Below, one piece after another: positions 28,858-39,441 of a stretch of DNA of 64,000 bases; positions within the stretch are counted from its first letter, which is position 1; each line of letters begins with the position of its first letter. Position numbers and translations under genes: made by a program. Origin of the DNA: Candidatus Symbiopectobacterium sp. NZEC151 (lineage in GTDB: Bacteria > Pseudomonadota > Gammaproteobacteria > Enterobacterales > Enterobacteriaceae); NCBI RefSeq assembly GCF_025962655.1, contig NZ_JAGFPE010000001.1, positions 868,001 through 932,000 on the forward strand, given 5' to 3'. A model generated the notes under the pieces. It was not told the origin of the DNA, made no database searches, and worked only from the letters and a program-made list of their open reading frames with translations.

Positions 28858-29310
28858 TATATCATCCCATGTCAAGAGAATTATTATTAAAGAGAAGACG
28901 CTACTTTTTTATAGCAAGTCCATTGTATGTATTCTTTCTTACAGTAATGTGAACAAGATCTTCAAAATCAGATATTAGTTCAGCTATTTCATTTTTGTGA
29001 TTTCGTTCAATTAATCAAGCGAAATTTTATGTATTTAAAATTGAAATATCGTTTTGAATTTTATATATTTCTGTTTTGAAGTTTATCTTTCAATTGGAAA
29101 TTATTTTTTACAAATTAACGCAAATTGAAATATATTTATTGTTGATTATTTGATTGTGTTAAAAATCGATTTCCCCAGCAATGAATTTCTCCGTAAAATA
29201 ATCATAAATAGGGTCTTGTCAGGGCGAAAAAATATTTTTCCCACTGCCATGTCCGGTGCCAGGTCTGATAAACGGTGGGATTTGCGCGATAACGCAGTGA
29301 AAAATGCTAT
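28858..29310 (-). promoter_or_regulatory. AT-rich upstream region of kdgM
   Basis: About 450 bp without a gene and far richer in A+T than its surroundings, which fits H-NS and KdgR control of this porin class. Besides the KdgR-like box there is an inverted ttgaa/ttcaa pair (about 29077-29096) and a CRP-half-site-like tgtgatttcgttcaatt near 28996. Promoter elements could not be assigned with confidence. Confidence 0.5.
29040..29058 (-). promoter_or_regulatory. Candidate KdgR operator
   Basis: attgaaatatcgttttgaa matches about 16 of 19 positions of the KdgR consensus (AAWRAAAYRNYGTTTYAWT), with the core GAAAtatcGTTTT intact. It is placed about 183 bp upstream of the kdgM start. KdgR represses pectin-degradation genes until 2-keto-3-deoxygluconate accumulates. 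Confidence 0.6.
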
Positions 29311-29336
29311 CCCCGCCAGAGGAATACCTGGCGGGG
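29300..29336 (-). terminator. Terminator after trpA
   Basis: On the minus strand CCCCGCCAG, an 8-nt loop and CTGGCGGGG form a 9-bp stem followed by atagcattttt. The U-run is displaced by about seven bases, so termination may be partly Rho-dependent. Confidence 0.75.
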
Positions 29337-29354
29337 AGGGGAGAAAAGGCAGGA

Positions 29355-30161
29355 TCAGACGCGCGTAGCGGCTTTCATACGACTGACGAAATCATGCAGT
29401 TTTGCCAGCATTACGTCGGGCTGGTGGTGATGTTGTTCAATGATTCGCACAATGGCGGAGCCAGAAATCGCGCCAGCGGCACCGGAAGCGATAGCCTCTT
29501 TTACCTGTGACGGTTCTGAAATACCAAAGCCTTGCAGAGCAGGCGCAGCGTGATACTCCGTCAGCGTGGCTATCAGGTGGTGCAACGGCAGCTCAGCGCG
29601 CTTCTCCGCGCCCGTCACGCCCGCACGCGACAACAGGTAAGTATAGCCGCGGCCATGAGAGGCAATCTCTCTGAGCAAGGCGTCACTCGCGTTAGGCGGG
29701 CAGATAAAAATCGGCGCAACATTGTGTCGCAACGCGGCAGTGCGGAAGGGCGCAGATTCTTCAATCGGCACGTCGGCGATCAGCACGGAATCAACGCCCG
29801 CGTCGGCACAGCGCTGATAAAAAGCATCGATACCGTTGCTGAATACCAGATTGGCGTACATCAACAAGCCAATAGGCATGGTGGGGTGCTTCTGACGGAT
29901 GGCCGCCAGCATCTCAAAACAGTGTCCAGGGGTGACCCCCGCTTCAAACGCGCGCAAGGTTGCGGCCTGAATCGTGGGGCCGTCCGCCAACGGATCGGAA
30001 AAGGGAATGCCTAATTCTAACGCATCGGCACCGGCATCGATTAAGGTATGAATAATCTGCAATGAGAGTGCCGGGGTTGGATCGCCTAAGGTGACGAAGG
30101 GAACAAAGGCACCTTCTTTCTTTTCAGCCAGCTGTGCAAACCGTTGTTGATAACGCTCCAT
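29355..30161 (-). CDS. trpA: Tryptophan synthase alpha subunit
   Basis: TrpA cleaves indole-3-glycerol phosphate and channels indole to TrpB. The 268-residue TIM barrel equals E. coli TrpA in length. The catalytic Glu is in [17 protein letters not shown] (with the catalytic Asp), and the phosphate-binding loops are FGISEPSQV and GAISGSAIV. The ATG overlaps the trpB stop by one base (TGATG), implying coupled translation for the alpha2-beta2 complex. Confidence 0.98.
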   Translation of the reverse strand: MERYQQRFAQLAEKKEGAFVPFVTLGDPTPALSLQIIHTLIDAGADALELGIPFSDPLADGPTIQAATLRAFEAGVTPGHCFEMLAAIRQKHPTMPIGLLMYANLVFSNGIDAFYQRCADAGVDSVLIADVPIEESAPFRTAALRHNVAPIFICPPNASDALLREIASHGRGYTYLLSRAGVTGAEKRAELPLHHLIATLTEYHAAPALQGFGISEPSQVKEAIASGAAGAISGSAIVRIIEQHHHQPDVMLAKLHDFVSRMKAATRV

Positions 30162-31351
30162 CAGATCTCCCCCCGACCTTTCAAAATATCGTGCACTGTA
30201 AATATGTCTTTATCGCCGCGGCCAGAGAGGTTAACCACCAGCAGTTGCTCTTTTTCAGGCTCCTGACGAATCATCTTCAAGGCATGTGCCAGCGCGTGAG
30301 ACGATTCCAGTGCCGGAATGATGCCTTCATGGCGGGACAGCTCCTGAAACGCGTCGAGCGCTTCATCATCGGTAATAGAGACGTAGTCGGCGCGCCCAAT
30401 GCTGTTCAGGTGGGCGTGCTGCGGACCGACTGACGGGAAATCCAGCCCGGCAGAAAGGGAGTAGGACTCCTCGATTTGGCCGTCGGACGTCTGCATCATG
30501 GGCGATTTCATGCCAAAATAGATCCCCACGCGGCCGTGTTTCAGCGGTGCGCCGTGTTGCCCGCTCTCAATACCCAGTCCCGCAGGTTCAACGCCAATCA
30601 AACGCACCGGGGTTTCTTCGATGAAATCGGCAAACATGCCGATGGCGTTGGAGCCGCCGCCGACGCAGGCGATAACGGCGTCAGGTAAACGCCCTTCGTG
30701 CTCCAGAATCTGCGCTTTGGTCTCTTCACCAATCATGCGCTGGAATTCACGCACAATCGTCGGGAACGGGTGCGGCCCGGCGGCGGTCCCCAATAAATAG
30801 TGTGCCTTGTCATAGCTGCCAGACCAGTCGCGCAGCGCCTCGTTACAGGCATCTTTCAGCGTGGAAGAGCCGCTGTGCACCGGGATCACTTCGGCACCCA
30901 TCAGTCGCATACGGAACACGTTGGGTGACTGACGCTCGACGTCTTTGGCCCCCATATAGATACGGCATTTCAGGCCAAGCAGGGCACAGGCCAGTGCGGT
31001 TGCCACACCGTGCTGCCCTGCGCCGGTTTCGGCGATGATCTCGGTTTTCCCCATGCGCTGGGCTAACAACGCCTGGCCCAACACCTGGTTGGTTTTATGT
31101 GCGCCACCGTGCAGCAGATCTTCACGCTTGAGATACAGCGTGGCGCGTGTGCCCTGGGTCAGATTACGGCAGCGGGTGAGCGCCGTGGGACGACCCGCAT
31201 AGTTTTTCAGCAGATCGGTAAAGGCGGCCTGAAATTCAGGATCTTTCTGTGCGTCAACAAAGGCCTGTTCCAATTGCTGTAACGCGGGGATCAGTATCTG
31301 CGGCACATACTGCCCGCCGAATTCACCAAAGTAAGGATTAAGTAACGTCAT
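30161..31351 (-). CDS. trpB: Tryptophan synthase beta subunit
   Basis: TrpB condenses indole with serine using PLP. The 396-residue protein has the PLP lysine in [17 protein letters not shown], the phosphate-binding [12 protein letters not shown], and the C-terminal [12 protein letters not shown]. Length matches E. coli (397). It follows trpCF by 68 nt and overlaps trpA. Confidence 0.98.
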   Translation of the reverse strand: MTLLNPYFGEFGGQYVPQILIPALQQLEQAFVDAQKDPEFQAAFTDLLKNYAGRPTALTRCRNLTQGTRATLYLKREDLLHGGAHKTNQVLGQALLAQRMGKTEIIAETGAGQHGVATALACALLGLKCRIYMGAKDVERQSPNVFRMRLMGAEVIPVHSGSSTLKDACNEALRDWSGSYDKAHYLLGTAAGPHPFPTIVREFQRMIGEETKAQILEHEGRLPDAVIACVGGGSNAIGMFADFIEETPVRLIGVEPAGLGIESGQHGAPLKHGRVGIYFGMKSPMMQTSDGQIEESYSLSAGLDFPSVGPQHAHLNSIGRADYVSITDDEALDAFQELSRHEGIIPALESSHALAHALKMIRQEPEKEQLLVVNLSGRGDKDIFTVHDILKGRGEI

Positions 31352-31419
31352 AATGTTCCTGTCTTTCCTGTCAGTGCTAATCGAAAAATTGAAGCGTGTC
31401 GCGCCGTACTGTCCGGCGA

Positions 31420-32796
31420 TTATTGCGGGTAGAGCGGGGCAAAGGCGGCATGGATTTTCACCGCGTCTTTGATCCCGGGTTCGCTTTCGACACCTGAGTT
31501 AACATCCAGTCCGGCACAGCCGAGCTGTGCGGCTTTAGCGCTATTGAATACATTCACGCCACCGGCCAACAGCACGTTACTCAGATCGGCCTCATGCAAT
31601 AAATTCCAGTCAAAACGCTCGCCGCTGCCGCCTTGTCCGTTATCGAACAGGTAGCGATTCACACCGGCAAAATCGCGTTTGGGCAGTCTTTTTTCAACGC
31701 TGAGCGCTTTCCAGATCTGGCAGGTGGCGGGCAGCAGCGCGCGCAGATCATCAATGGCGGTCTGATTTTCATTGCCGTGTAGTTGCACGGCGAACAACCC
31801 CAGTTGTCGGGCGGTCTGTGCAATCTCTGCGGCAGGCGCGTTACGAAATACGCCAACGTAGCGCAACGGTGCACCGGACATCACCGTCGGTGCGAACGCC
31901 GGTGTCACATAGCGTGGAGAGGAGGGCACAAAGATCAACCCGCCATACACTGCACCGGCGTTGTACGCCGCCGCGGCGTCCATGGCACGTGTGAGCCCAC
32001 ACACCTTATTCTCACCCAGGATCAGGCGGCGCACCGCTAACGACAGATTGGGCTCTGACATCAGCGAACTGCCAACCAGAAAACCGTTGGCATAGGCGCT
32101 GAGCTCGCGGATTTGTGCGGCGTTATGAATGCCGGATTCACTGATTACCGTAACATTTTTGGGCAAGCGCGGGGCCAGCGTGCGCGTGCGGTCGAGGTCG
32201 ATAGACAGATCGCGCAAATCGCGATTGTTGATACCGACCACGCGAGCCTTGAGCGCGATAGCCCGTTCCAGCTCGGCCTCGTTACTCACTTCTGTCAATA
32301 CGCCCATTTTCAGGCTGTGCGCCACCTGAGCCAGTTCGCGGTACTCATGATCGTCAAGCACCGACAGCATCAGCAGAATGGCATCGGCCTGATAATGGCG
32401 CGCCAGATAAATCTGGTATTCCGAGATGATGAAATCCTTGCACAGCACCGGCTGTCTGACGACAGCGCTGATGCGCGGTAGAAAATCAAAACTGCCCTGA
32501 AAATATTTCTCATCGGTCAGTACTGAGATAGCGGAGGCGTAATCGCTGTAGACGCGGGCAATGGCCACCGGATCAAAATCTTCGCGAATCAGCCCCTTGG
32601 AAGGCGATGCCTTTTTGCATTCCAGAATAAACGCGGGCTTTTTATGTTTGAGCGCCGCATAAAAATCGCGCTGGCTGGGAACAAGATCCGCTTGAAAGCT
32701 GGATAACGGCTGTGCTTGCTGGCGCGCAACAATCCAACTCACTTTATCTTTAACGATGTTACCCAATACGGTCTTGTTCAGTTCTGACTCTTGCAT
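31420..32796 (-). CDS. trpCF: Bifunctional indole-3-glycerol-phosphate synthase / phosphoribosylanthranilate isomerase
   Basis: A fused two-barrel enzyme of 458 residues, as in other enterobacteria (trpC in E. coli naming). The N-terminal synthase domain has [20 protein letters not shown] and VISESGIHN. The C-terminal isomerase begins about residue 256 ([19 protein letters not shown]) and contains VQLHGNENQ and the phosphate loop [10 protein letters not shown]. It lies 7 nt after trpD. Confidence 0.97.
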   Translation of the reverse strand: MQESELNKTVLGNIVKDKVSWIVARQQAQPLSSFQADLVPSQRDFYAALKHKKPAFILECKKASPSKGLIREDFDPVAIARVYSDYASAISVLTDEKYFQGSFDFLPRISAVVRQPVLCKDFIISEYQIYLARHYQADAILLMLSVLDDHEYRELAQVAHSLKMGVLTEVSNEAELERAIALKARVVGINNRDLRDLSIDLDRTRTLAPRLPKNVTVISESGIHNAAQIRELSAYANGFLVGSSLMSEPNLSLAVRRLILGENKVCGLTRAMDAAAAYNAGAVYGGLIFVPSSPRYVTPAFAPTVMSGAPLRYVGVFRNAPAAEIAQTARQLGLFAVQLHGNENQTAIDDLRALLPATCQIWKALSVEKRLPKRDFAGVNRYLFDNGQGGSGERFDWNLLHEADLSNVLLAGGVNVFNSAKAAQLGCAGLDVNSGVESEPGIKDAVKIHAAFAPLYPQ

Positions 32797-32803
32797 AGCA
32801 CCT

Positions 32804-33856
32804 TTACCCTCTGGCGGCGAGCGCTGTCACGCGCTGATAGGCCTGCCCGCTGTGAATAACATCCAATGCCTGCTGCGCGTTCTGGCGCAAATCTTCTTGC
32901 CCGAACAGACGCAGCAATAATGCGACGTTGGCGGCCACGGCATTACCGTGCGCGCGTTCGCCTTTGCCTTGTAACAGACGCGCCAGAATATCACGGTTTT
33001 CTTCGGGCAGCCCGCCCTGGAGTGCAGAAAGCGAGGCGCTTTCCAGACCAAAATCGCGGTGGGTCAATTCATAGGTTTCCACCTTGCCATCACGTAATTC
33101 CGCCACCTGTGTAGGGGCGTGCAGCGCGACTTCATCCATACCGCCGCCGTGCACCACGGCTGCGCGTTGATAGCCGAGCACGCGCAGCGTTTCGGCGATG
33201 GGTGTCACCAGATGCGGGCTGTAAACCCCAATCAACGCCAGCGGCGGGCGTGCCGGGTTAATCAGCGGGCCCAGCACGTTAAACAGCGTGCGCGTTTTCA
33301 ACAACTGACGTACCGGCATCGCATGGCGGAATCCGGTGTGGTACTGCGGTGCAAACAAAAAGCAGACGCCGAGATCGTCCAGCGCCTGACGCGATTGTTC
33401 GGGTGCCATATCCAGTTTAATGCCGAACGCGGACAGCAGATCGGATGAGCCGGAACGGCTGGAGACGCTGCGATTACCGTGCTTGGCAACCTTCACGCCA
33501 CAGCCAGCGGCCACGAACGCGCTGGCCGTAGAGATATTGATACTGTTGGTGCCATCGCCGCCGGTGCCGACGATATCGGCAAACAGATAGTCGGGACGCG
33601 GAAAAGGTTGCGCATCAGCCAGTAAGGCCGCAGCCGCACCGGCGATCTCTTCCGGGTGTTCACCGCGAACCTTCATGCTGATCAGTGCGGCTGCCAACTG
33701 CGCGGGCTCCAACTCACCGTGCACAATCGCGCTGAACAGCGCCTGACTCTCCGCGCGCGAGATGGCCTGAGCGCCAAACAGTTTCTCCAGAATGGCTTGT
33801 TTTTCCAGTGTGGCGTCGATAGGTGCCGCGGCCAGCGTATTCACAGATGCGTGCAT
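32804..33856 (-). CDS. trpD: Anthranilate phosphoribosyltransferase (unfused)
   Basis: TrpD transfers the phosphoribosyl group of PRPP to anthranilate. The 350-residue protein carries the glycine-rich PRPP loop [30 protein letters not shown], and the later [14 protein letters not shown] and VVHGGGMDE. It is a free-standing protein, whereas in E. coli and Salmonella this domain is fused behind the glutamine amidotransferase. It lies 50 nt after trpG. Confidence 0.97.
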   Translation of the reverse strand: MHASVNTLAAAPIDATLEKQAILEKLFGAQAISRAESQALFSAIVHGELEPAQLAAALISMKVRGEHPEEIAGAAAALLADAQPFPRPDYLFADIVGTGGDGTNSINISTASAFVAAGCGVKVAKHGNRSVSSRSGSSDLLSAFGIKLDMAPEQSRQALDDLGVCFLFAPQYHTGFRHAMPVRQLLKTRTLFNVLGPLINPARPPLALIGVYSPHLVTPIAETLRVLGYQRAAVVHGGGMDEVALHAPTQVAELRDGKVETYELTHRDFGLESASLSALQGGLPEENRDILARLLQGKGERAHGNAVAANVALLLRLFGQEDLRQNAQQALDVIHSGQAYQRVTALAARG

Positions 33857-33906
33857 AACATATCCTTAAATTCGGTAATGATTTTTGTTGTGGGTCGCGA
33901 TAAGGC

Positions 33907-34485
33907 TTATGCCAGCGCCCACGCCAGCGTCTGCTCCAGCAGACGGGCACCGTGAGTGGTCAGGATAGATTCGGGGTGAAACTGGAAGCCGCAGACGCGA
34001 TCGGCGTCGTGACGCACTGCCATCACCATGCCGTTAAAATGGGCATTGACCGTGAGTTCATCAGGCACCTGACTGCCTACCAGCGAGTGGTAACGCGCGA
34101 CCGGCAGTGGGTTAGGTAATCCCTGAAACATCGCCTGGCCGTCGTGCTCAATGGCCGAGGCTTTACCGTGCAGGATCTCACCGGCTTGACCCACGTGACC
34201 GCCATAGGCTTCAACAATCGCCTGATGCCCGAGACAGACGCCAATAATCGGCAAACGACCGCGCAGTTGGGTTAACAGCGCAGGCATGCAGCCTGCCTGT
34301 GCCGGGGTGCCGGGGCCGGGCGAGAGCATCAGCACCGGATTTTCCAGTGTTTTCAAGCGGGCAATGAGGGTGTCCACCGGTACCTGATTACGGTAAATCA
34401 CCACGTTGTGGCCGCTGGCGCGCAACTGATCCACCAGGTTGTAGGTAAAGGAATCAATGTTATCGAGCAACAGGATATCGGCCAT
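33907..34485 (-). CDS. trpG: Anthranilate synthase glutamine amidotransferase subunit (unfused)
   Basis: TrpG supplies ammonia to TrpE. The 192-residue class I amidotransferase has the oxyanion MLSPGPGTP, the nucleophile cysteine in [15 protein letters not shown], and the His-Glu pair in FQFHPESIL. The start overlaps the trpE stop by one base (TGATG), giving equimolar coupled synthesis. It is separate from trpD, the ancestral arrangement also known in Serratia. Confidence 0.97.
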   Translation of the reverse strand: MADILLLDNIDSFTYNLVDQLRASGHNVVIYRNQVPVDTLIARLKTLENPVLMLSPGPGTPAQAGCMPALLTQLRGRLPIIGVCLGHQAIVEAYGGHVGQAGEILHGKASAIEHDGQAMFQGLPNPLPVARYHSLVGSQVPDELTVNAHFNGMVMAVRHDADRVCGFQFHPESILTTHGARLLEQTLAWALA

Positions 34486-36071
34486 CAGAAGATCTCCTTG
34501 GCATGGTGAGCCGTGGCAATGGCGCGAAGCACCGCGCGCGCTTTATTACGAGTTTCGTCGGCTTCCGCCTGCGGTTGTGAATCGAGCACCACGCCCGCAC
34601 CGGCCTGCACGGTAGCGATACCGTCTTCAACATAGGCAGAGCGGATGACGATGCAGGTGTCCAAATCGCCGTGAGCCGTGAAATAGCCCACGGCGCCGCC
34701 GTAGCTGCCGCGCCGTGTTTTTTCACTGTCGGCAATCAGTTGCATGGCGCGCACTTTCGGCGCACCGCTCAGCGTGCCCATGTTCATGCAGGCGCGGTAG
34801 GCGTGCAGCACGTCCAAATCCTTACGCAGCGTACCGACAACGCGGGAAACCAGATGCATCACGAATGAATAACGATCGACCTTGGTGAGGTCGGCCACGT
34901 AGCGACTGCCTGCTTCACAGATACGTGCCAGATCGTTACGCGCCAGATCGACCAGCATCAGGTGCTCAGCCAGCTCTTTATGGTCAGTACGCATTTCCAG
35001 CTCGATGCGGCTGTCGAGATCGCGATCCAGTGAACCATCCGCGCGACGGCCGCGTGGGCGCGTACCGGCAATCGGGTAGATTTCAATCTGGCGAGAATCC
35101 GCGTCGTATTTCAGCGAGCTTTCAGGCGACGCGCCAAACAAGGTGAAGTCTTGATCCTGCATAAAGAACATATAGGGGCTGGGATTGTTCTCTTTCAGCG
35201 TCTGGTACGCGGCCAGCGGCGATGGGCACGGCAGTGAGAAACGGCGTGACGGCACCACCTGGAAGATTTCACCGATGCGAATCGCTTCCTGCATTTGACG
35301 TACCACGTCACCGTATTCTTCATCGCTCTGGTTACAACTGAGCGTCATATCGGTCAGCGTCTGGCGCGGCAGCGCGGGTGCTGGCTGCTGCAACTGGTGC
35401 CCTAACTGTGCCAGACGGTGTTGCAGACGCTGACGTTCGGCGGCATCGGGCGTGAACAGACTGGCCTGTAAATGCGTGACGCGCTGTTGGTGATCGAGGA
35501 TCAACAAGGTTTCTGCCAGATAAAAGCAGTAATCCGGGCAGCGTTGCTGTTGGCTGAGCGGCGGTAATGCTTCGAACCCGGCAACCAAATCGTAAGCGAA
35601 CAGGCCACCGAAGAACATCGCTTCCCGCTCATCGGCGGGGCTGGTGACCAGCGTTTGCAGCAGACGCAACGCATCAAAAACTGACAGCGAACGCAGACGT
35701 GCATCTTCGTCTTGCAGGGTATCAACGGCGGGGAAGGTTAACTCACGACCGTTGGGGCGCACGGCGACATCGATATCTGCCGGTAATAGCTGGTCGAGCA
35801 ATGGCAGCAGCGTCGCGCCGTTAGCGGTCAATGCCTGAATGGAGACTTGCTGCCCCAGTGCGGTGATCCGCAATGCACTATCAATGATCAACAGGCTTTT
35901 CAGATCCTGTTTACTGTCAATTTCCGCGGATTCCAGCAGCAGCGTCGCCGGTCGGGCACCGCACAGCTGATGGAAAACCGCGCTCGGATTATCGCGATAA
36001 GCGGCTTCGATGCGCAGCAGTTCAAGCTGCGGCTTATCGGTGGATGAAGATATCGTTGCTGATGTTTGCAT
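34485..36071 (-). CDS. trpE: Anthranilate synthase component I
   Basis: TrpE converts chorismate to anthranilate with TrpG. The 528-residue protein has the N-terminal tryptophan-feedback element [11 protein letters not shown], the chorismate-binding segments [21 protein letters not shown], and [11 protein letters not shown]-like [16 protein letters not shown], and a C-terminal catalytic [17 protein letters not shown]. It is the first structural gene after the trp leader. Confidence 0.98.
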   Translation of the reverse strand: MQTSATISSSTDKPQLELLRIEAAYRDNPSAVFHQLCGARPATLLLESAEIDSKQDLKSLLIIDSALRITALGQQVSIQALTANGATLLPLLDQLLPADIDVAVRPNGRELTFPAVDTLQDEDARLRSLSVFDALRLLQTLVTSPADEREAMFFGGLFAYDLVAGFEALPPLSQQQRCPDYCFYLAETLLILDHQQRVTHLQASLFTPDAAERQRLQHRLAQLGHQLQQPAPALPRQTLTDMTLSCNQSDEEYGDVVRQMQEAIRIGEIFQVVPSRRFSLPCPSPLAAYQTLKENNPSPYMFFMQDQDFTLFGASPESSLKYDADSRQIEIYPIAGTRPRGRRADGSLDRDLDSRIELEMRTDHKELAEHLMLVDLARNDLARICEAGSRYVADLTKVDRYSFVMHLVSRVVGTLRKDLDVLHAYRACMNMGTLSGAPKVRAMQLIADSEKTRRGSYGGAVGYFTAHGDLDTCIVIRSAYVEDGIATVQAGAGVVLDSQPQAEADETRNKARAVLRAIATAHHAKEIF

Positions 36072-36138
36072 CGTCGCTACTCTGGTTGTCTGCTGCCCGT
36101 TTATGTCGGTTTCACGTCATCGCACAGCAGTAAGTCAT

Positions 36139-36165
36139 AAAAAAAACCCGCCAATTAAGCGGGTT
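36139..36165 (-). terminator. trp attenuator
   Basis: On the minus strand AACCCGC-ttaattg-GCGGGTT is followed by eight T. It stands between trpL and trpE at the normal distance (about 35 nt after the leader stop). The upstream competing segment would lie just past the Trp codons of trpL. Confidence 0.93.
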
Positions 36166-36199
36166 TAGAGATTTTGCATGTTGTGATAACAGCTATGCG

Positions 36200-36298
36200 T
36201 TAATACTCCACCCGCCACAGGGAAGAGCGCCACCAACCAGCGGTTTTGAAGCTGCCGCGCGGGCTGCTGTTTACCATTGCGAGAGAGTGCGTTGCCAT
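36200..36298 (-). CDS. trpL: trp operon leader peptide
   Basis: A 32-codon leader with start ATGGCAACG and a run GWWRSSLWR containing two adjacent Trp codons and a third five codons later, ending VEY-stop. Ribosome stalling at these codons governs the attenuator. A GGAAATGTGATA ribosome region lies just upstream. It is longer than the 14-residue E. coli leader, with about 20 extra residues before the Trp codons. Confidence 0.92.
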   Translation of the reverse strand: MATHSLAMVNSSPRGSFKTAGWWRSSLWRVEY

Positions 36299-36329
36299 TA
36301 TCACATTTCCATTTATTCGCTGAACTTGC

Positions 36330-36363
36330 GTACTAGTTAACTAGTTCATGAGCGCATTGTCAA
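36330..36363 (-). promoter_or_regulatory. trp promoter with overlapping TrpR operator
   Basis: On the minus strand TTGACA (36358-36363), 17 bases, and TTAACT (36335-36340). The operator dyad GAACTAGTTAACTAGTAC (36330-36347) covers the -10 and is nearly identical to the E. coli trp operator. Confidence 0.96.
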
Positions 36364-36490
36364 CGGGTTAACGTATTTTATTTTATCGATACCACACCGC
36401 CGTCGTGTGGTTCCCCTGCGGCGGTGTTTAATGGCATGATGTCCCGCGCCTCAGATTCCCTGAGCCGCATTAACAACCATAGGTGCCTGT

Positions 36491-37414
36491 GTGTCCGAAC
36501 TTTCCGTTGCTCTGTCTCCCAGTCCGCTGTTTGATTTGCACAGCCACACTACCGCTTCGGATGGAGAACTGTCGCCCGGCGAACTGGTGCAACGTGCCGT
36601 CGAGATGCGCGTTGGCGTGCTGGCGATTACCGATCACGACACCGTGGGCGGGCTGGCCGCTGCGCAGCAGGCGATAGCCGCATTGAATCTGCCGTTGCGG
36701 CTGGTGCCTGGGGTTGAGATCTCCACGCTGTGGGAAAACCATGAGATTCATATCGTCGGTCTCGGCATCGACCCTGAACACGCCGCGCTGACAGACTTGC
36801 TTGAACAGCAAAAGCGCCGCCGCTGGCAGCGCGCGCAGGCGATCAGTGAGCGTTTGGAAAAGGCGCGTATTCCGGGCGCACTGGAAGGGGCGCAGCGCCT
36901 GGCCGGAGAGGGCGAAATCACCCGGGGTCATTTTGCCCGTTTTCTGGTGGAACAGGGCAAAGCCAGCAATGTGGGGCAGGTGTTCAAATCCTATCTGGCA
37001 AAAGGGAAAACCGGATATGTCCCGCCGCAGTGGTGTACAATAACAGAAGCCGTTGATGTTATTCATCATGCGGGCGGTGTAGCGGTATTGGCGCATCCTG
37101 GGCGCTATGATTTGTCGCCCAAATGGCTAAAGCGGGTGCTGGCCAGTTTTGTGGCAGCAAGCGGGGATGCGATGGAAGTGGCCCAATGCCAACAAGCGCC
37201 GGACGAACGCACTCAACTGGCGCGCTATGCGCAGGATTTTCAGCTCTATGCCTCGCAGGGCTCTGATTTTCACCGGCCCTGCGCCTGGATCGAGTTGGGT
37301 CGCAAGCTCTGGTTGCCCGGCGGCGTGACGCCGGTGTGGCAACATCCCTCGCTGGCAGTACTGCCTGTGAGCGCAGAAGCGCTGCACCGCGACGGATGCG
37401 ACGCGTCGCGCTAA
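36491..37414 (+). CDS. rnm: PHP-domain 5'-3' exoribonuclease (RNase AM)
   Basis: YciV/RNase AM is a PHP-family enzyme that trims 5' ends of rRNAs and hydrolyses 3',5'-nucleotide bisphosphates. The 307-residue protein has metal-binding motifs FDLHSHTTASDGELSP, AITDHDTVGG, VPGVEIST, VAVLAHPGRYD and QGSDFHRP, the complete PHP set. The start is GTG at 36491 and gives the usual N-terminus. It is divergent from trp and 22 nt upstream of yciO. Confidence 0.95.
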   Translation: MSELSVALSPSPLFDLHSHTTASDGELSPGELVQRAVEMRVGVLAITDHDTVGGLAAAQQAIAALNLPLRLVPGVEISTLWENHEIHIVGLGIDPEHAALTDLLEQQKRRRWQRAQAISERLEKARIPGALEGAQRLAGEGEITRGHFARFLVEQGKASNVGQVFKSYLAKGKTGYVPPQWCTITEAVDVIHHAGGVAVLAHPGRYDLSPKWLKRVLASFVAASGDAMEVAQCQQAPDERTQLARYAQDFQLYASQGSDFHRPCAWIELGRKLWLPGGVTPVWQHPSLAVLPVSAEALHRDGCDASR

Positions 37415-37436
37415 ATTCGATGTTTAAGGACGTATC

Positions 37437-38057
37437 ATGAGTCAGTTTTTTTATATTCATCCACAAAACCCGCAGACCCGGTTGATCAATCAATCCGTCG
37501 ATGTGCTGCGTAAAGGTGGTGTGCTGGTCTATCCCACCGATTCCGGTTACGCACTGGGATGCATGTTGGGCGAGAAGAATGCCATGGAGCGCATTTGCCA
37601 AATTCGCCATCTGGACAGCAACCACAACTTCACCATCGTGTGTCGCGATCTTTCTGAAATATCGACCTATGCCTATGTGGATAATGCGGCGTTTCGCCTG
37701 ATTAAAAACAATACGCCCGGTAATTACACCTTTATTTTAAAAGCCACTAAAGAGGTGCCGCGTCGGTTGATGAGTGAAAAACGTAAAACCATCGGTCTGC
37801 GTGTGCCTTCTAACGAGATAGCGCTGGCGTTGCTGGAAGCGCTGAATGAGCCGCTGATGTCGACCACATTGATGTTGCCGGGCAATGATTTTGCGGAGTC
37901 CGATCCGGAAGAGATTCAGGATCACCTGGGCAAACGGGTGGATTTAATTATCCACGGTGGATTTCTCGGACAAAAACCCACAACGGTGATTGATTTGACC
38001 GACTCCGCACCGGTGGTGGTGCGTGAAGGCACCGGTGATATCTCACCGTTTCAGTGA
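37437..38057 (+). CDS. yciO: YciO, Sua5/YrdC family protein
   Basis: A 206-residue protein of the Sua5/YciO/YrdC family, of which TsaC/Sua5 members make the threonylcarbamoyl-adenylate precursor of tRNA t6A. YciO itself has a divergent and weaker activity. Motifs are GGVLVYPTDSGYALGC, FTIVCRDLSE, PGNYTFILKATKEVP and IGLRVPSNEIALALLEAL. AAGGA precedes the ATG. It is probably cotranscribed with rnm. Confidence 0.94.
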   Translation: MSQFFYIHPQNPQTRLINQSVDVLRKGGVLVYPTDSGYALGCMLGEKNAMERICQIRHLDSNHNFTIVCRDLSEISTYAYVDNAAFRLIKNNTPGNYTFILKATKEVPRRLMSEKRKTIGLRVPSNEIALALLEALNEPLMSTTLMLPGNDFAESDPEEIQDHLGKRVDLIIHGGFLGQKPTTVIDLTDSAPVVVREGTGDISPFQ

Positions 38058-38091
38058 GATACGCGGATAAGATTGCACTGCCGCCATGCGC

Positions 38092-38937
38092 TTAGTTTTC
38101 CGTTTCTGACAGTGCGTGGCACAGGGTAAATTGGGTAATCGGGTGCTGTTCCCAGCCAGCCTGCAAAAATAACGGGGTCAACGCCTGCGGTACCGCGACA
38201 GGGGTAGAAATGCCCTGATGCAGTACGGCCAGCGCTTGCAGCAACCGTCGTGCATGACCTTGTCGACGGGCGGTGGGCGTGACATAAAGCGCCCGCAGCT
38301 GGGGTTTGGTAAACGCGGTGGCAACAATGGCATAGGCGTCATTGCCCGAGCGATATGCCTGTGCCGGCAGTGCGACCGTCCCCAACGGATCGAGCATCCA
38401 GGGTAACGCGTTATCAGGCGCGGCGATCATGCTGCCGATAACGCTGACCGGATCGCAACGTGTTAATGGTGCGGCTGTGTTTGTTGTTTCATCCGGTAGA
38501 GGGGCAATAAAGCCGCACAGGGTGTCCTGGCGCGTAAATCCCATCCTGTCATACAAGGCAATGCCAGCCACATTGTTGCTAATCACTTCGAGCCACAGGG
38601 CGCTGTCGCCCCGTTGACGCGCTTCATCCAGCAATCGCCCTAACATCGCTGTTCCCAACCCGCCACGACGCCAGCGCGGATGAATGGCAAAGGCAGCCAA
38701 ACGGCAACGCGAGCCGCGACGCACCATGATTGCCAGCGCCACCGGGTTATTGTTGGCGCTCCAGATACGGCTCTCGGTCAATGACAGACCCTCTGCGTTA
38801 AAGCGCGTGGCAAACGTTGGGCCATCGAGGGTAAAAGGGATCACATAATCCGTGAAGCACTCGGTCAATATGGCGGCGAGCTGATGGCTGTCGTAGTGCG
38901 TGGCATCCCGGCAGACCAGCGGTGAAATTGATGTCAT
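38092..38937 (-). CDS. GNAT family N-acetyltransferase, two domains
   Basis: A 281-residue protein with an N-terminal GNAT domain of ~145 residues, showing the acetyl-CoA loop VRRGSRCRLAAFAIHPRWRRGGLGTAML and LEVISNNVAGIALYDRMGF. A second, degraded copy follows, in which LRALYVTPTARRQGHARRLLQAL is the P-loop-like element. Substrate is unknown. It is the last gene before the displaced rluB leader and the integrated element. Codon usage matches the chromosome. Confidence 0.85.
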   Translation of the reverse strand: MTSISPLVCRDATHYDSHQLAAILTECFTDYVIPFTLDGPTFATRFNAEGLSLTESRIWSANNNPVALAIMVRRGSRCRLAAFAIHPRWRRGGLGTAMLGRLLDEARQRGDSALWLEVISNNVAGIALYDRMGFTRQDTLCGFIAPLPDETTNTAAPLTRCDPVSVIGSMIAAPDNALPWMLDPLGTVALPAQAYRSGNDAYAIVATAFTKPQLRALYVTPTARRQGHARRLLQALAVLHQGISTPVAVPQALTPLFLQAGWEQHPITQFTLCHALSETEN

Positions 38938-39186
38938 GGGCGTTTAACCTGTTGTGTCGGCGATAGCGTATACGGTTCCCTGGAAACAGGATTATCGGCC
39001 GATATAGCGTTGTACTCAAACAAGATGCGCTTTTTGACCTAAAATTCATGTAGAATGATCGGCCACTCGTGCTACGGGTACGGCGATGTGGCGATAAACA
39101 GAGGAAGGCATTGCCCGAATTCCTCTGCTAAACAGATACTCATCAGTGAGTTAGACGGAAAGTGACGTTAACTCATTGTTTTATCC
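38938..39186 (+). promoter_or_regulatory. Original promoter and 5' leader of rluB, cut off from its gene
   Basis: A gene-free stretch with TAGAAT (39051-39056) as a candidate -10 and a leader containing a perfect 8-bp hairpin, cagaggaa / ttcctctg (39099-39127). A second dyad, cagtgagtta / taactcattg (39145-39178), follows and runs up to the left attachment core. Nothing in the region codes. The similar dyad at 50395-50430 followed by the same core directly before rluB indicates that this was the rluB leader before insertion. Confidence 0.65.
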
Positions 39187-39202
39187 GACGCCTGTGAAGG
39201 CG
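39187..39202 (+). repeat. attL core
   Basis: gacgcctgtgaaggcg, identical to the copy at 50447-50462. It contains a CGCC-tgtgaa-GGCG hairpin. The chromosomal rluB leader lies to its left. Confidence 0.85.
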
Positions 39203-39441
39203 TGCAAGTGAAATATTAAAATATTTATAATCAATAAGTTAAATACTTCCAGTTAATGACTGTTACCACCTTGTGTGACAGCCATTAGTCACATCTTAAC
39301 ACTCATCCTGTATGTACACATTTCCCCTTCCATTTTACATTTCCACCTGACGGCTCTGCATGTTGTCCAAAATTTGTCAGTTGCACATTTTCTGCACTCT
39401 GGTTAGCCTGAGTTTAATATTAGTTTCAGATTGGGCCGACG

